Assembly (NCBI RefSeq): GCF_027912455.1
Contig: NZ_CP115446.1
Coordinates: forward strand, 1,449,501 to 1,513,500
Length of the DNA: 64,000 nt
Source: Aurantiacibacter sp. MUD61
Lineage (GTDB): Bacteria; Pseudomonadota; Alphaproteobacteria; Sphingomonadales; Sphingomonadaceae
Direction of reading: 5' to 3'
Below the pieces are notes generated by a model. That model had not been told where the DNA came from and did not search any database. It saw only the letters and a list, made by a program, of their open reading frames with translations. The position numbers and the translations under genes are program-made. This document shows, in pieces, positions 38,578-46,485 of this stretch (the stretch's first letter is position 1; the number at the start of each line of letters is the position of its first letter).

Positions 38578-38652
38578 TGGGGGCACCTGAATGTGGCTTT
38601 GCGGCTGGTGCCCCCATAAGTGCCCCCAAATTCGGCGATTTCTGGGGGCACT
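38578..38652. repeat. Four decamers TGCCCCCA-type, putative integrase arm sites (right)
   Basis: (A/G)GTGCCCCCA occurs at 38607-38616 and 38619-38628 on the plus strand and inverted at 38578-38587 and 38643-38652. The direct pair has the same twelve-base spacing as the pair at the left end of the element. The cluster lies between the integrase start and the tRNA-Thr attachment site. Confidence 0.65.
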
Positions 38653-38742
38653 AGCAGGAGCGCCAAGCGCTTGTGAGACACATTCTATCCCGCAAAAACG
38701 GCGGAATTTCAAGGCTTCCAGCGATGTTGAGAAATGAGTTGG

Positions 38743-38818
38743 TGGTGCCGCTTACGTGACTCGAACACGTGACCCCATCATTACGAATGATGTGCTCTAC
38801 CAACTGAGCTAAAGCGGC
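38743..38818 (-). tRNA. tRNA-Thr(CGU)
   Basis: A 76-base cloverleaf with perfect acceptor stem GCCGCTT/AAGCGGC, D-arm GCTCAGTTGGTAGAGC, anticodon stem CATCA/TGATG with loop TTCGTAA (anticodon CGT), T-arm ACGTG-TTCGAGT-CACGT and encoded CCA (38743-38745). Its 3' end is the insertion site of the island to its left, and integration has kept the gene intact. Confidence 0.97.
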
Positions 38819-38837
38819 ACATCCCGGTTAAGGGAAG

Positions 38838-38911
38838 TGGAGGCCCGAGCCGGAATCGAACCGGCGTGCAAGGATTTGCAGTCCTCTGCGTAACCACTCC
38901 GCCATCGGGCC
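38838..38911 (-). tRNA. tRNA-Cys(GCA)
   Basis: A 74-base cloverleaf: acceptor GGCCCGA/TCGGGCC, anticodon loop CTGCAAA (GCA), T-arm GCCGG-TTCGATT-CCGGC and encoded CCA. It is 19 bases upstream of tRNA-Thr on the same strand, so the two are probably co-transcribed. Confidence 0.97.
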
Positions 38912-38953
38912 TCGCGAAGGCGCGCCAACTAACCCAGCTAGGCCGCCTGTGCA

Positions 38954-39115
38954 ATGCCCAATCTTTATCGCGCCCTCGCGGTCTGCGGGAATTGGGAAGA
39001 GGGTGAATGCGGCTTTAAGCCTGAATGCGAGCAAGTGCTTAGAGAATGGGGTTTAGAGCACCTTAACGGGCCGATGCCACAATCGGATCGCGAATCAGCC
39101 CAGCGGGCCTTCTGA
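38954..39115 (+). CDS. Possible small Cys-containing protein
   Basis: A 53-codon frame (MPNLYRALAVCGNWEEGECG and so on) contains three cysteines within 15 residues. There is no ribosome site and I do not recognise it. It lies between tRNA-Cys and the PilZ gene. It may be a chance open frame. Confidence 0.2.
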   Translation: MPNLYRALAVCGNWEEGECGFKPECEQVLREWGLEHLNGPMPQSDRESAQRAF

Positions 39116-39128
39116 AGAAAGCAAAACC

Positions 39129-39413
39129 ATGGCGTCTGCCGCTCTCGACAAGCAGGAATTGCGCATCAAATGCCGATCGCGGCGCGGCATGAGTGCTGAC
39201 CTGGAAGTGCTCGATCTGTCGATTGGCGGGGCAATGGTGGAAGCGCGCGGCTGGAGCGCCAGCCCTGGTGACCGGGTGCTGGTCACTCTGCCAGGTCTCA
39301 GCGCCCAGCCGGCCGAGCTGGTGTGGAATGAAGATGGCCGGGCGGGGATCGCTTTCGAGCAACCGCTTCACGAAACCGTGTTCGACAAATTCGCGGCGCA
39401 ATTGTCCGGCTGA
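39129..39413 (+). CDS. PilZ domain protein
   Basis: A single-domain protein of 94 residues with the basic RIKCRSRRG motif followed by the D-x-S-x-x-G segment LDLSIGGAMVEA, which together bind cyclic di-GMP in PilZ domains. It ends within 46 bases of, and convergent overlap with, the winged-helix regulator gene. As a stand-alone PilZ adaptor it probably transmits c-di-GMP levels to a partner protein, perhaps in motility or envelope control; the partner cannot be told. Confidence 0.85.
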   Translation: MASAALDKQELRIKCRSRRGMSADLEVLDLSIGGAMVEARGWSASPGDRVLVTLPGLSAQPAELVWNEDGRAGIAFEQPLHETVFDKFAAQLSG

Positions 39414-40066
39414 TCGGCGGCTTCGCGCATCCAGCCGAGGCTGCGCAGATAGGCATCGAGTGCGTCCTCTCCGGGCGGCTCATCGGGAAACATCATGTCC
39501 GCCGTGTCGCCCAGCCGATAACCGCCGTTGGGCGCGGTCTCGACCATTCCTTCAGCGCCAGCGCCCGCCAGCTTGCTGCGCAGGCGTGAGATATGCACTT
39601 CGACGCTATTCGTCTCGGGCTCATGATTGAGCCGCCAGACATCGGTAAGCAATTGCTTGCGGGTAACGCGTTCGCCCGGGCGATCTGCCAGCCGCCAGAT
39701 CACACCGAATTCGCGCGGGTGGAGCCCCAGCCAGCGCGCACCCCGCCGCGCATCGCGGTGGAAGAGATCGAGCGTGAGCCCGCCGACATTGCGCCAGCGC
39801 GGCAACATGCCGAACATGTCGCTCACCCGCTGTGAACGGGCCATCAGCTCGGGCAGATCGGTTTCCGCTGGCAGAGCCTCTGCGCAGCCAAGGTTGAGCA
39901 ATTGCGCGCGTTCCTCGGGCCGCTCGACGCCGATCATGATGAGACGCCAGGCCGGCTGGTCCGCCTGCGCCATGGCGATTCGCTGTTCTCCGGTAAGCTC
40001 GCGCGTGTCGCAGACCAATACGTGGCGGCATTCCGCCCGGCAGCCACAGCGCCCGTGACACAACAT
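39368..40066 (-). CDS. OmpR/PhoB-type winged-helix regulator with degenerate receiver
   Basis: A 232-residue protein. The C-terminal half is a Trans_reg_C winged helix: LHPREFGVIWRLADRPGERV, LLTDVWRLNHEPETNSVEVH, ISRLRSKLAG and NGGYRL. The N-terminal 100 residues resemble a receiver fold (WRLIMIGVERPEERAQLLNL) but lack a phosphorylatable Asp in the usual place. The ATG at 40066 gives an N-terminus with five clustered cysteines (MLCHGRCGCRAECRHVLVC); a TTG at 40138 is an alternative start. It is convergent with and overlaps the PilZ gene by 46 bases. Confidence 0.82.
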   Translation of the reverse strand: MLCHGRCGCRAECRHVLVCDTRELTGEQRIAMAQADQPAWRLIMIGVERPEERAQLLNLGCAEALPAETDLPELMARSQRVSDMFGMLPRWRNVGGLTLDLFHRDARRGARWLGLHPREFGVIWRLADRPGERVTRKQLLTDVWRLNHEPETNSVEVHISRLRSKLAGAGAEGMVETAPNGGYRLGDTADMMFPDEPPGEDALDAYLRSLGWMREAADQPDNCAANLSNTVS

Positions 40067-40252
40067 CCAGTCGTGTCGACGCAGATCCCACCGTGGCGGA
40101 GGCTTAACCCCTCGCGCTATCCACCCAAAGAATGGCAATCGCCCGCTCCATAAGCATCACGCTCTATGCAAGCGTGTTCGCCTTCCAAGCGCAAGATTGC
40201 AATGCGTTAAGTGGAAATGCGGATGCGCACTCCGGGTACGCGATGTGCGCAA

Positions 40253-41455
40253 TCACTCGTTTGGCGCGTTCACGCCCATGCTTTGCAAATAGCGCTTGAT
40301 GTTGCGCGCGGCCTGCCGCAGCCGCTGCTCATTCTCTACCATCGCGATGCGGACATAGCCTTCGCCGTCTTCGCCATAGCCAACGCCGGGTGCCACGGCG
40401 ACTTCGGCCTGGGTCAGCAATTGCTTGGAAAACTCGAGGCTGCCCATGTCCTTCAGCGCGGGCGGTAGTGGTGCCCAGGCGAACATGCTGGCTGGCGGGG
40501 AGGGGATTTCCCACCCGGCGCGGGTGAAGGAATCCACCATGACATCGCGCCGCTTGTGATACATTTCGCGGGTTTTCTCGACGTAGTCCTGCGGACCGTT
40601 CAGCGCAGCACATGCCGCCGCCTGGATCGGCGTGAAGGCGCCATAGTCGATGTAGCTTTTCACCCGCGTGAGTGCGGAAATCAGCGTGCGATTCCCCACC
40701 GCGAAACCCATGCGCCAGCCCGCCATGCCATAGGTCTTGGAAAGGCTGGTGAATTCGATGGCGATATCCTTGGCGTTCTTCGCCTGCAGGATCGAAGGTG
40801 TCGGCTTTCCGTCATAATAGAGTTCCGAATAGGCGAGGTCGGACAGGATCCAGACCTTGTGGAACTTCGCCCAGTCGACCAGCCGCTCGTAGAAATCGAG
40901 ATCGACGACTTCGGCTGTCGGGTTGGAAGGGAAATTGACCACCAGCACGGTGGGACGCGGAACAGTGAAATTCACTGCCTGATCGAGCGCTTTCCAGTAA
41001 TCCTCGTCCGGCGTGGTCGGCACGCTGCGGATGCTGGCGCCGGCAATGATGAAACCGAACGTATGGATCGGATAGCTCGGATTAGGGGCGAGGATGGTGT
41101 CACCCGGCGCGGTAATCGCGGTGGCGAGGCTGGCGAGCCCTTCCTTCGAGCCGAGCGTGACAACGACTTCGGTTTCCGGATCGAGATCGACCCCAAAGCG
41201 GCGCTCGTAATAATTGGCCTGAGCCTTGCGCAGGCCGGGAATGCCCTTGGACTGCGAATAGCCATGTGCATCCGGGTTCTGGGCAACTTCGCAAAGCTTG
41301 TCGATCACATGCTGCGGCGGGGGCTGATCGGGATTGCCCATGCCAAGATCGATGATGTCGCGTCCTTCTGCACGCGCCGCCGCGCGCATCGCATTGACTT
41401 CTGCAATGACATAGGGCGGCAGGCGTTTGATGCGGTAGAAATCATTATCGAGCAT
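40253..41455 (-). CDS. alaC: PLP-dependent aminotransferase, AlaC-like
   Basis: A 400-residue class I/II aminotransferase. It has IDLGMGNPDQPPPQHVIDKL, the PLP Lys in SLSKTYGMAGWRMGFAVGN, the Asn and Tyr of NFPSNPTAEVV and DLAYSELYYDG, and the C-terminal carboxylate-binding Arg in GYVRIAMVENEQRL. These match AlaC (alanine-pyruvate/glutamate) and the related LL-diaminopimelate aminotransferase-like enzymes. It transfers an amino group between alanine or glutamate and a 2-oxo acid in the cytoplasm. It stands alone and is divergent from phaC. Confidence 0.85.
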   Translation of the reverse strand: MLDNDFYRIKRLPPYVIAEVNAMRAAARAEGRDIIDLGMGNPDQPPPQHVIDKLCEVAQNPDAHGYSQSKGIPGLRKAQANYYERRFGVDLDPETEVVVTLGSKEGLASLATAITAPGDTILAPNPSYPIHTFGFIIAGASIRSVPTTPDEDYWKALDQAVNFTVPRPTVLVVNFPSNPTAEVVDLDFYERLVDWAKFHKVWILSDLAYSELYYDGKPTPSILQAKNAKDIAIEFTSLSKTYGMAGWRMGFAVGNRTLISALTRVKSYIDYGAFTPIQAAACAALNGPQDYVEKTREMYHKRRDVMVDSFTRAGWEIPSPPASMFAWAPLPPALKDMGSLEFSKQLLTQAEVAVAPGVGYGEDGEGYVRIAMVENEQRLRQAARNIKRYLQSMGVNAPNE

Positions 41456-41609
41456 GGGCGGTTCGTTTGCTCCCTTTTGCGGATAGGCGATTGCTGGCGA
41501 TCAATGACGGAAACACATTGCCGGTGCAACGCGTTCCATAGGGCAGTGTGCCAAATTCGTATGCGCGCACCTTAAACAATTGCTCGGGCGCAGGTATAGG
41601 GGCCGAACC

Positions 41610-43493
41610 ATGGCAAAAGACACGACATCAGGCGACACGCCGCCACAGGACGCGGCCGACATCTTCACCGAAATGCTGCGCATTCAGGGCGAGGCGGCGC
41701 GCCAGATGATGCAGTCGATCGCTCCGGAGGCAGAGGCGAGCGTGCCCGATCAGAGCGCGATCGACGCGATGGGCGATGCCATGATGGAGTTCCAGAAGAC
41801 ATGGCTGCAGTTCTGCCTGCCCGAAGAACAGCGCCCTGCGCCGATGCTGACCACACCGTCCAACTGGCTCGATGCGATGCGCAATTGGTCCGCCGCCATG
41901 CCCATGCTCGATCCGGTGCAGCAGCAGAAGATGTGGGCCGATGGCGTCGAGCTGTGGCAGAGCGTGCTGTCGCAATATTCCGCCAAACCCGATGATGGCG
42001 ACGCCGCCGATCCGCAGCTTCCCCGCCGTGATCGCCGCTTCGCCGACAAGGCATGGCGAGAGCAGCCGGTGTTCGCCCTGCTGCACCAGACCTATCTGCT
42101 GATTGCTGAGCGCCTGCGCGAAAGCGTCGACACTGCCGAAGGGCTGAGCGATGAAGAGCGTAAGGATCTGCGCTTCGCCACGCAAAATGTGCTCGACGCG
42201 ATGAGCCCGGCCAATTTCCCGCTGATGAATCCGGTCGTGCTCGAACGCACGATGGAAACCGGCGGCGACAATATCATGAAGGGGCTTGAGCGGCTCTCTA
42301 GCGACCTTGAGAAGGGGCAGCTCACCCACACCGATACCAGCCAGTTCGAAGTCGGCGGCAATATCGCCGCGACGCCGGGCAAGGTCATTTACGAGACCGA
42401 GCTGTTCCAGCTCATCCAGTACACGCCGACCACGCCAGAGTTGATGGAAACGCCGCTGGTGATCTTCCCGCCGTGGATCAACCGCTTCTACATCCTCGAT
42501 CTCAACGCGAAGAAGAGCTTCGTCAAATGGGCGGTGGATCAGGGCATCACCGTTCTGATGGTGAGCTGGAAGTCGGCTGACGACAGCCTCGCCCATATCG
42601 ATTGGGACGATTACTTCCTCGCCCAGATGGAAGCGATCGACGTGGTGCGCGACCGGCTGAAAGTGAAAAGCGTCCACGCCATCGGCTATTGCGTCGCGGG
42701 CACGACGCTGGCGGGCACGCTGGCGGTGCAGGCGAAGCGCGGCGAAGCGGACAAGGTCAAAAGCGCAACCTTCTTTACCGCCCAGGTCGATTTTACCCAT
42801 GCGGGCGATCTCAAGCTGTTTGTCGATGACGGGAAGCTCGAATTCATCCGGCAGGCGAGCAAGGGTGGCTATCTCGACGGGCGCTATCTCGCCGCGACCT
42901 TCAATATGCTCCGCGGGTCCGACCTGATCTGGAATTACGTGGTCAATCACTATCTGCTGGGAGAAGAATATCCGGCGTTCGACCTGCTCTACTGGAATGG
43001 TGACGTCACCAACCTGCCAGCCAAGTGGCACGCGGCCTATCTGCGCGATCTCTACCGTGACAATCTGCTGGTGGAGCCCGGTGCGCTCACCGTCGAGGAC
43101 ACGCCGATTGATCTGACCGAGGTCAAGGTGCCGAGCTATGTGCAGGCAGGCCGCGAGGACCATATCGCTCCCCCCGACAGCGTTTGGAAAATCACCGAGA
43201 ATTTCAGCGGCCCGATCCGCTTCGTGCTGGCGGGCAGCGGCCACATCGCCGGCGTGGTCAATCCGCCCGATGCGAAGAAATACCAGTATTGGACCAATGA
43301 AGGCGAGTTCGACTCGCTGGCAAGTCTCGTCGAAGGCGCGACGGAGCATCCCGGCAGCTGGTGGCCGGACTGGCTGGAATGGCTTCGCGCGCAGGATCCC
43401 AAGACCGTAAAAGCGATCGGAGCACGCAAGCCTGGTAGCAAGGCCAATCCTGCGATCGAAGATGCTCCGGGCCGCTATGTAAAAGCGCGTTGA
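41610..43493 (+). CDS. phaC: Class I polyhydroxyalkanoate synthase
   Basis: A 627-residue enzyme with the lipase-like box GYCVAGTTLAG (Cys361), the acidic residue in YVQAGREDHIAPPDSVW and the His in GSGHIAGVVNPP, which form the Cys-Asp-His triad. Also typical are PPWINRFYILDLNAKKSF and DWDDYFLAQM. It polymerises 3-hydroxyacyl-CoA to PHA at the granule surface. Its length fits class I. AGGGG lies eight bases before the ATG at 41610. A phasin gene follows with its own regulated promoter. The acyl-CoA-rich locus earlier in the window could supply precursors. Confidence 0.95.
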   Translation: MAKDTTSGDTPPQDAADIFTEMLRIQGEAARQMMQSIAPEAEASVPDQSAIDAMGDAMMEFQKTWLQFCLPEEQRPAPMLTTPSNWLDAMRNWSAAMPMLDPVQQQKMWADGVELWQSVLSQYSAKPDDGDAADPQLPRRDRRFADKAWREQPVFALLHQTYLLIAERLRESVDTAEGLSDEERKDLRFATQNVLDAMSPANFPLMNPVVLERTMETGGDNIMKGLERLSSDLEKGQLTHTDTSQFEVGGNIAATPGKVIYETELFQLIQYTPTTPELMETPLVIFPPWINRFYILDLNAKKSFVKWAVDQGITVLMVSWKSADDSLAHIDWDDYFLAQMEAIDVVRDRLKVKSVHAIGYCVAGTTLAGTLAVQAKRGEADKVKSATFFTAQVDFTHAGDLKLFVDDGKLEFIRQASKGGYLDGRYLAATFNMLRGSDLIWNYVVNHYLLGEEYPAFDLLYWNGDVTNLPAKWHAAYLRDLYRDNLLVEPGALTVEDTPIDLTEVKVPSYVQAGREDHIAPPDSVWKITENFSGPIRFVLAGSGHIAGVVNPPDAKKYQYWTNEGEFDSLASLVEGATEHPGSWWPDWLEWLRAQDPKTVKAIGARKPGSKANPAIEDAPGRYVKAR

Positions 43494-43530
43494 CGGAATT
43501 AATCGCTTAATTTACAGACAGATGTGCTTA

Positions 43531-43545
43531 TTGTGCACTGCACAA
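43531..43545. promoter_or_regulatory. Operator palindrome 1 of the phasin promoter
   Basis: TTGTGCACTGCACAA is a perfect 7-1-7 inverted repeat ending seven bases before the -35 box. TGC-rich palindromes of this kind are the targets of PhaR-type repressors in alphaproteobacteria. Confidence 0.7.
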
Positions 43546-43552
43546 AAAGTCC

Positions 43553-43581
43553 TTGACTTCGCACCTGCACAAACCTATATT
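43553..43581 (+). promoter_or_regulatory. Sigma70-type promoter of the phasin gene
   Basis: TTGACT (43553-43558) and TATATT (43576-43581) are 17 bases apart. The -10 box overlaps the start of the second operator. Confidence 0.8.
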
Positions 43582-43594
43582 GTGCACTGCAACA
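43580..43594. promoter_or_regulatory. Operator palindrome 2 overlapping the -10 box
   Basis: TTGTGCACTGCAACA repeats the first operator with 6 of 7 paired positions in the right arm kept nearly intact; a separate half-site TGCACAA is at 43566-43572 in the spacer. Binding here would block transcription start. Confidence 0.65.
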
Positions 43595-43631
43595 AGAGGT
43601 CGCAATGGTGCGACCACGAAAGCGAGGACAC

Positions 43632-44516
43632 ATGGCCGATTCAGATACCAAAAGTGATGCCAGCGCAGAGAAGGCCTACGCCGCAGCCGCGTCTGAGGTG
43701 AAGCCTGCCAAGGGCAAGCTTGTCGAATCGCTCAAGGCTGATGCAGCCGAGAACAAGGATAAGGCGCCCGCTGAAAAGGCTCCCGCCAAGGCGGTAGAAG
43801 CCGAAAAGCCTGCTCCGGTGAAGAAGGCCGCTCCTGCCAAGAAACCGGCAGCGAAGAAGGCCCCGGCATCCAAGAGCGCATCGCCGAAGAAAACGCCTGC
43901 GAAGGCAGCCGCCAAGAAGAAGGCTGCTCCTACAAAGGCAAAGGCTGCTCCGAAGAAAGCAGCTCCGAAAAAGACCACAGCCCCCAAGAAAACCGCAGCG
44001 AAGACCGCAAAGAAAGCGGCACCTGCGACAACCAAACCAACTGTTACAGAACTTAAGGAAACCATCATGGCCACCAAGACCACCGATTACACCGCAGTAA
44101 TGACCGAAACGATGACCGATGCTGCCAAGGAGATGCAGGATCGCACGCAGGCTGCCTATGAAAAGGGCACCGCTGCAATGACCGAAGCTACCGACTTCGC
44201 CAAGGGCAACGTCGAAGCTGTCGTCGAAAGCGGCAAGATCCTCGCAGAAGGCGTGCAGACCATGGGAAAGACCTATGCTGACGAAGCCAAGAGCGCGTAC
44301 GAAACCATGACTGCAGACCTCAAGGAAATGGCTGCGATCAAGAGCCCGACCGAGCTGTTCCAGCTGCAGGGCAAGATTCTCCGTCGTAACTTTGATGCGA
44401 TGGTTGCTGCCACCTCCAAGAACACCGACGCAGCAGTGAAGCTGGCCAACGACGCCGCCGCTCCGATTTCGGGCCGCGTGAACGTCGCAGCTGAAAAGCT
44501 TTCGAAGGTCGCATAA
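43632..44516 (+). CDS. Phasin with N-terminal histone-H1-like tail
   Basis: A 294-residue protein in two parts. Residues about 30-135 are a Lys-, Ala- and Pro-rich tail with repeated KKAAP/AAKK units, as in histone H1 and the DNA-binding tail of PhaF. Residues about 150-290 are a phasin_2 domain (AAKEMQDRTQAAYEKGTAAM, KSPTELFQLQGKILRRNFD). Phasins coat PHA granules; the basic tail would tie granules to the nucleoid. GAGG precedes the ATG at 43632. It is downstream of phaC and has an operator-flanked promoter and a 5' hairpin (43598-43615). Confidence 0.88.
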   Translation: MADSDTKSDASAEKAYAAAASEVKPAKGKLVESLKADAAENKDKAPAEKAPAKAVEAEKPAPVKKAAPAKKPAAKKAPASKSASPKKTPAKAAAKKKAAPTKAKAAPKKAAPKKTTAPKKTAAKTAKKAAPATTKPTVTELKETIMATKTTDYTAVMTETMTDAAKEMQDRTQAAYEKGTAAMTEATDFAKGNVEAVVESGKILAEGVQTMGKTYADEAKSAYETMTADLKEMAAIKSPTELFQLQGKILRRNFDAMVAATSKNTDAAVKLANDAAAPISGRVNVAAEKLSKVA

Positions 44517-44571
44517 CCTTCCACAATTAGCGTCAGACCGCCATCTCCTCTCTCCCGGCGGTCAGATAACG

Positions 44572-44605
44572 GGCCGGGCAGCGCAAGCTGTCCGGCCTGA
44601 TGCTT
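44572..44605 (+). terminator. Probable terminator of the phasin gene
   Basis: Eleven paired bases (44572-44582 with 44587-44597, one G-T pair) around a GCAA loop are followed a few bases later by TTTT (44602-44605). Confidence 0.65.
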
Positions 44606-44716
44606 TTGGTCCCAATGTTTTTCCATTCGTGAACGGCGCGGAAAGCTCGGGCTTCAAGGTATTTGTAAGAGAACCCCTTGAAGCTTGGCCACGCGATGCG
44701 ATATTCGGCGCTTCCT

Positions 44717-45106
44717 ATGCAAAACCTGCTTTCTTCTACTGATGCCCTCTCATGGGCCGTAACCGCCGCCGGTGAGGATGGCGGGGACGATGGCGATGAC
44801 GCAGATGGCGAAGGGCAGGTTGGCCTCGCCACCAAAACGCGCGCCAAGCCGAAGAAGCCGAGCCAGTACAAGGTACTGATGCTGAATGACGATTACACGC
44901 CGATGGAATTCGTCGTGCTCGTCCTGAAGCGTTTCTTCCGCATGGATCTGGAAGAAGCGACCCGGGTAATGCTGCAGGTCCACCAGCGCGGCGTCGGCGT
45001 TTGCGGGATTTTCCCCTACGAAGTGGCCGAGACCAAGGTCAATCAGGTGATGGATTTCGCCCGCGAAAACCAGCACCCGCTGCAATGCACGCTGGAGAAG
45101 GCGTAA
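44717..45106 (+). CDS. clpS: ATP-dependent Clp protease adaptor ClpS
   Basis: A protein of about 129 residues. The ClpS core runs from [20 protein letters not shown] through [20 protein letters not shown] to [19 protein letters not shown]. Asn and Asp in [10 protein letters not shown] bind N-end-rule substrates, and the adaptor hands them to ClpA-ClpP. The start is uncertain (ATG at 44678, 44696 or 44717) because the N-terminus is a variable acidic linker and no ribosome site is clear. It precedes lptF by about 50 bases. Confidence 0.92.
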   Translation: MQNLLSSTDALSWAVTAAGEDGGDDGDDADGEGQVGLATKTRAKPKKPSQYKVLMLNDDYTPMEFVVLVLKRFFRMDLEEATRVMLQVHQRGVGVCGIFPYEVAETKVNQVMDFARENQHPLQCTLEKA

Positions 45107-45110
45107 TACC

Positions 45111-45133
45111 GTAAAGTGTAGGGGCTGACCCGG
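45111..45133 (+). repeat. Second copy of the GTAAAGTGTAGGGGC intergenic motif
   Basis: GTAAAGTGTAGGGGC (45111-45125) followed directly by TGACCCGG (45126-45133) matches 2160-2174 and 2184-2191, where nine bases separate the two parts. It lies between clpS and lptF. Confidence 0.6.
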
Positions 45134-45156
45134 TTGAAAATTGCCGCTAAGGCGCG

Positions 45157-46485
45157 GTGACGCACACTTTTGAAACGATCGCCTTGTCCCGCTTTTTAAC
45201 CGCCACAGACCGATATATCTTCCGGCTCACGATTGTGCCGATGATCGGTATTTTCATTCTCGCTGCCAGCCTGCTGCTGCTCGAGAAGATGCTGCGGTTG
45301 TTTGAATTCGTCAGCACCGAAGGCGGCCCCATCGGCATCGTTTTCGAGATGCTGCTCAACGTCATACCCGAATATGCCGGCCTCGCGATTCCGCTGGGGC
45401 TGATGCTCGGCGTGCTGTTTGCGTTTCGGAAGCTCGCGCTGTCGAGCGAGCTCGACGTGATGCGCGCGGTCGGCCTTTCCTATACCCGGCTGCTGCGTGT
45501 GCCCTACATGCTCACTTTCGGCCTTATGGCGATCAACTTTGCCATCGTCGGCTTCATCCAGCCGCAGGCGCGCTTTGCCTATGAGGAAATGGAATTCGAA
45601 CTGCGATCGGGCGCGCTGGGCGCATCGATCAAGGTGGGCGAATTCAACACGATCGACAGCCGCATGGCCCTGCGCATCGAGGGCAGCCGCGATGACGGGC
45701 GTGAGCTTGAGGGCATTTTCGCCCGTTTTGCCGACGATGAAGGCCAGGTCCTTTCCATCACTGCGCGCGAAGGGCGCTTCCTCGCCAATCGGGAAGATCG
45801 CAACACCATCATCCTGCGGCTGGTGGATGGCACGATCATCCACGAAGTGACCGAAGGCTCGCCGCGCGTCCTGAGTTTCAGCCAGCACGATTTGCCGATC
45901 GATCTTCCCGCCCTGCAGGAATTTCGCGACCGCGGCGAGGATGAGCGCGAATATGTCATTCCCGAATTGCTCGAAATCGGCTGGAGCCCGCAGAGCAGCT
46001 CAATCGAACGCGCCGCCAGCCAGGCCGCTTTCAATTACCGCATGGTGGAAGTGGTCATGATGTTCATGCTGCCATTGCTCGCCGTCGCGCTAGCCATTCC
46101 GCCCAAGCGATCGACCAGCGCGCTCGGTATCTTCCTGTCGATCGTGATTGTCGTGTCCTACCACAAGATCAATCAATACGGATCGGAAGTCGCCGCCATC
46201 GGCCAGCTCGATCCCTTCCTCGCGCTGTGGGGGCCGTTTGCAGTCCTCGCCGCGTTGATCGGCTGGATGTATTATCAGGTCGCCTTCGTGCCGGGCGGGC
46301 AGGCCATCGGCTTCCTCGAAGCCTTCTACGCCAAGGTCGGCCGCTTCATCAGCCGCATCCTCGGCCGCAACCGGCTGAAAGGTGTGGTACCCGAAGGCGA
46401 ATTCGGCACGGAAGACGACCAGGCGGCGCAGCAAGAGGTGCTTGAAGAAGCGCAGCTGACGAAGGGAGCGGGCCATGCTGCTTGA
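45157..46485 (+). CDS. lptF: LPS export ABC transporter permease LptF
   Basis: A 442-residue YjgP/YjgQ-family permease: three N-terminal membrane segments, a periplasmic beta-jellyroll (about 135-290, including GSRDDGRELEGIFARFAD) and three C-terminal segments. With LptG and LptB it extracts LPS from the inner membrane and passes it to LptC/LptA. The GTG start at 45157 is preceded by AAGG. The C-terminal 60 residues form a charged cytoplasmic extension. It overlaps lptG by eleven bases. Confidence 0.9.
   Translation: MTHTFETIALSRFLTATDRYIFRLTIVPMIGIFILAASLLLLEKMLRLFEFVSTEGGPIGIVFEMLLNVIPEYAGLAIPLGLMLGVLFAFRKLALSSELDVMRAVGLSYTRLLRVPYMLTFGLMAINFAIVGFIQPQARFAYEEMEFELRSGALGASIKVGEFNTIDSRMALRIEGSRDDGRELEGIFARFADDEGQVLSITAREGRFLANREDRNTIILRLVDGTIIHEVTEGSPRVLSFSQHDLPIDLPALQEFRDRGEDEREYVIPELLEIGWSPQSSSIERAASQAAFNYRMVEVVMMFMLPLLAVALAIPPKRSTSALGIFLSIVIVVSYHKINQYGSEVAAIGQLDPFLALWGPFAVLAALIGWMYYQVAFVPGGQAIGFLEAFYAKVGRFISRILGRNRLKGVVPEGEFGTEDDQAAQQEVLEEAQLTKGAGHAA

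Noticed and set aside
32207-38652. Repeated decamers considered as a CRISPR or iteron array
   Set aside because: They are ten bases, partly inverted, without spacers of constant length; integrase arm sites explain them better. No CRISPR array was seen in the window.
41628-43349. A 573-codon minus-strand frame opposite phaC
   Set aside because: Antisense shadow with no recognisable domain; phaC is complete.
43676-44083. A hydrophobic-looking minus-strand frame rich in Ala, Phe and Gly
   Set aside because: It is the complement of the AAG/GCC repeats of the phasin tail, not a membrane protein.
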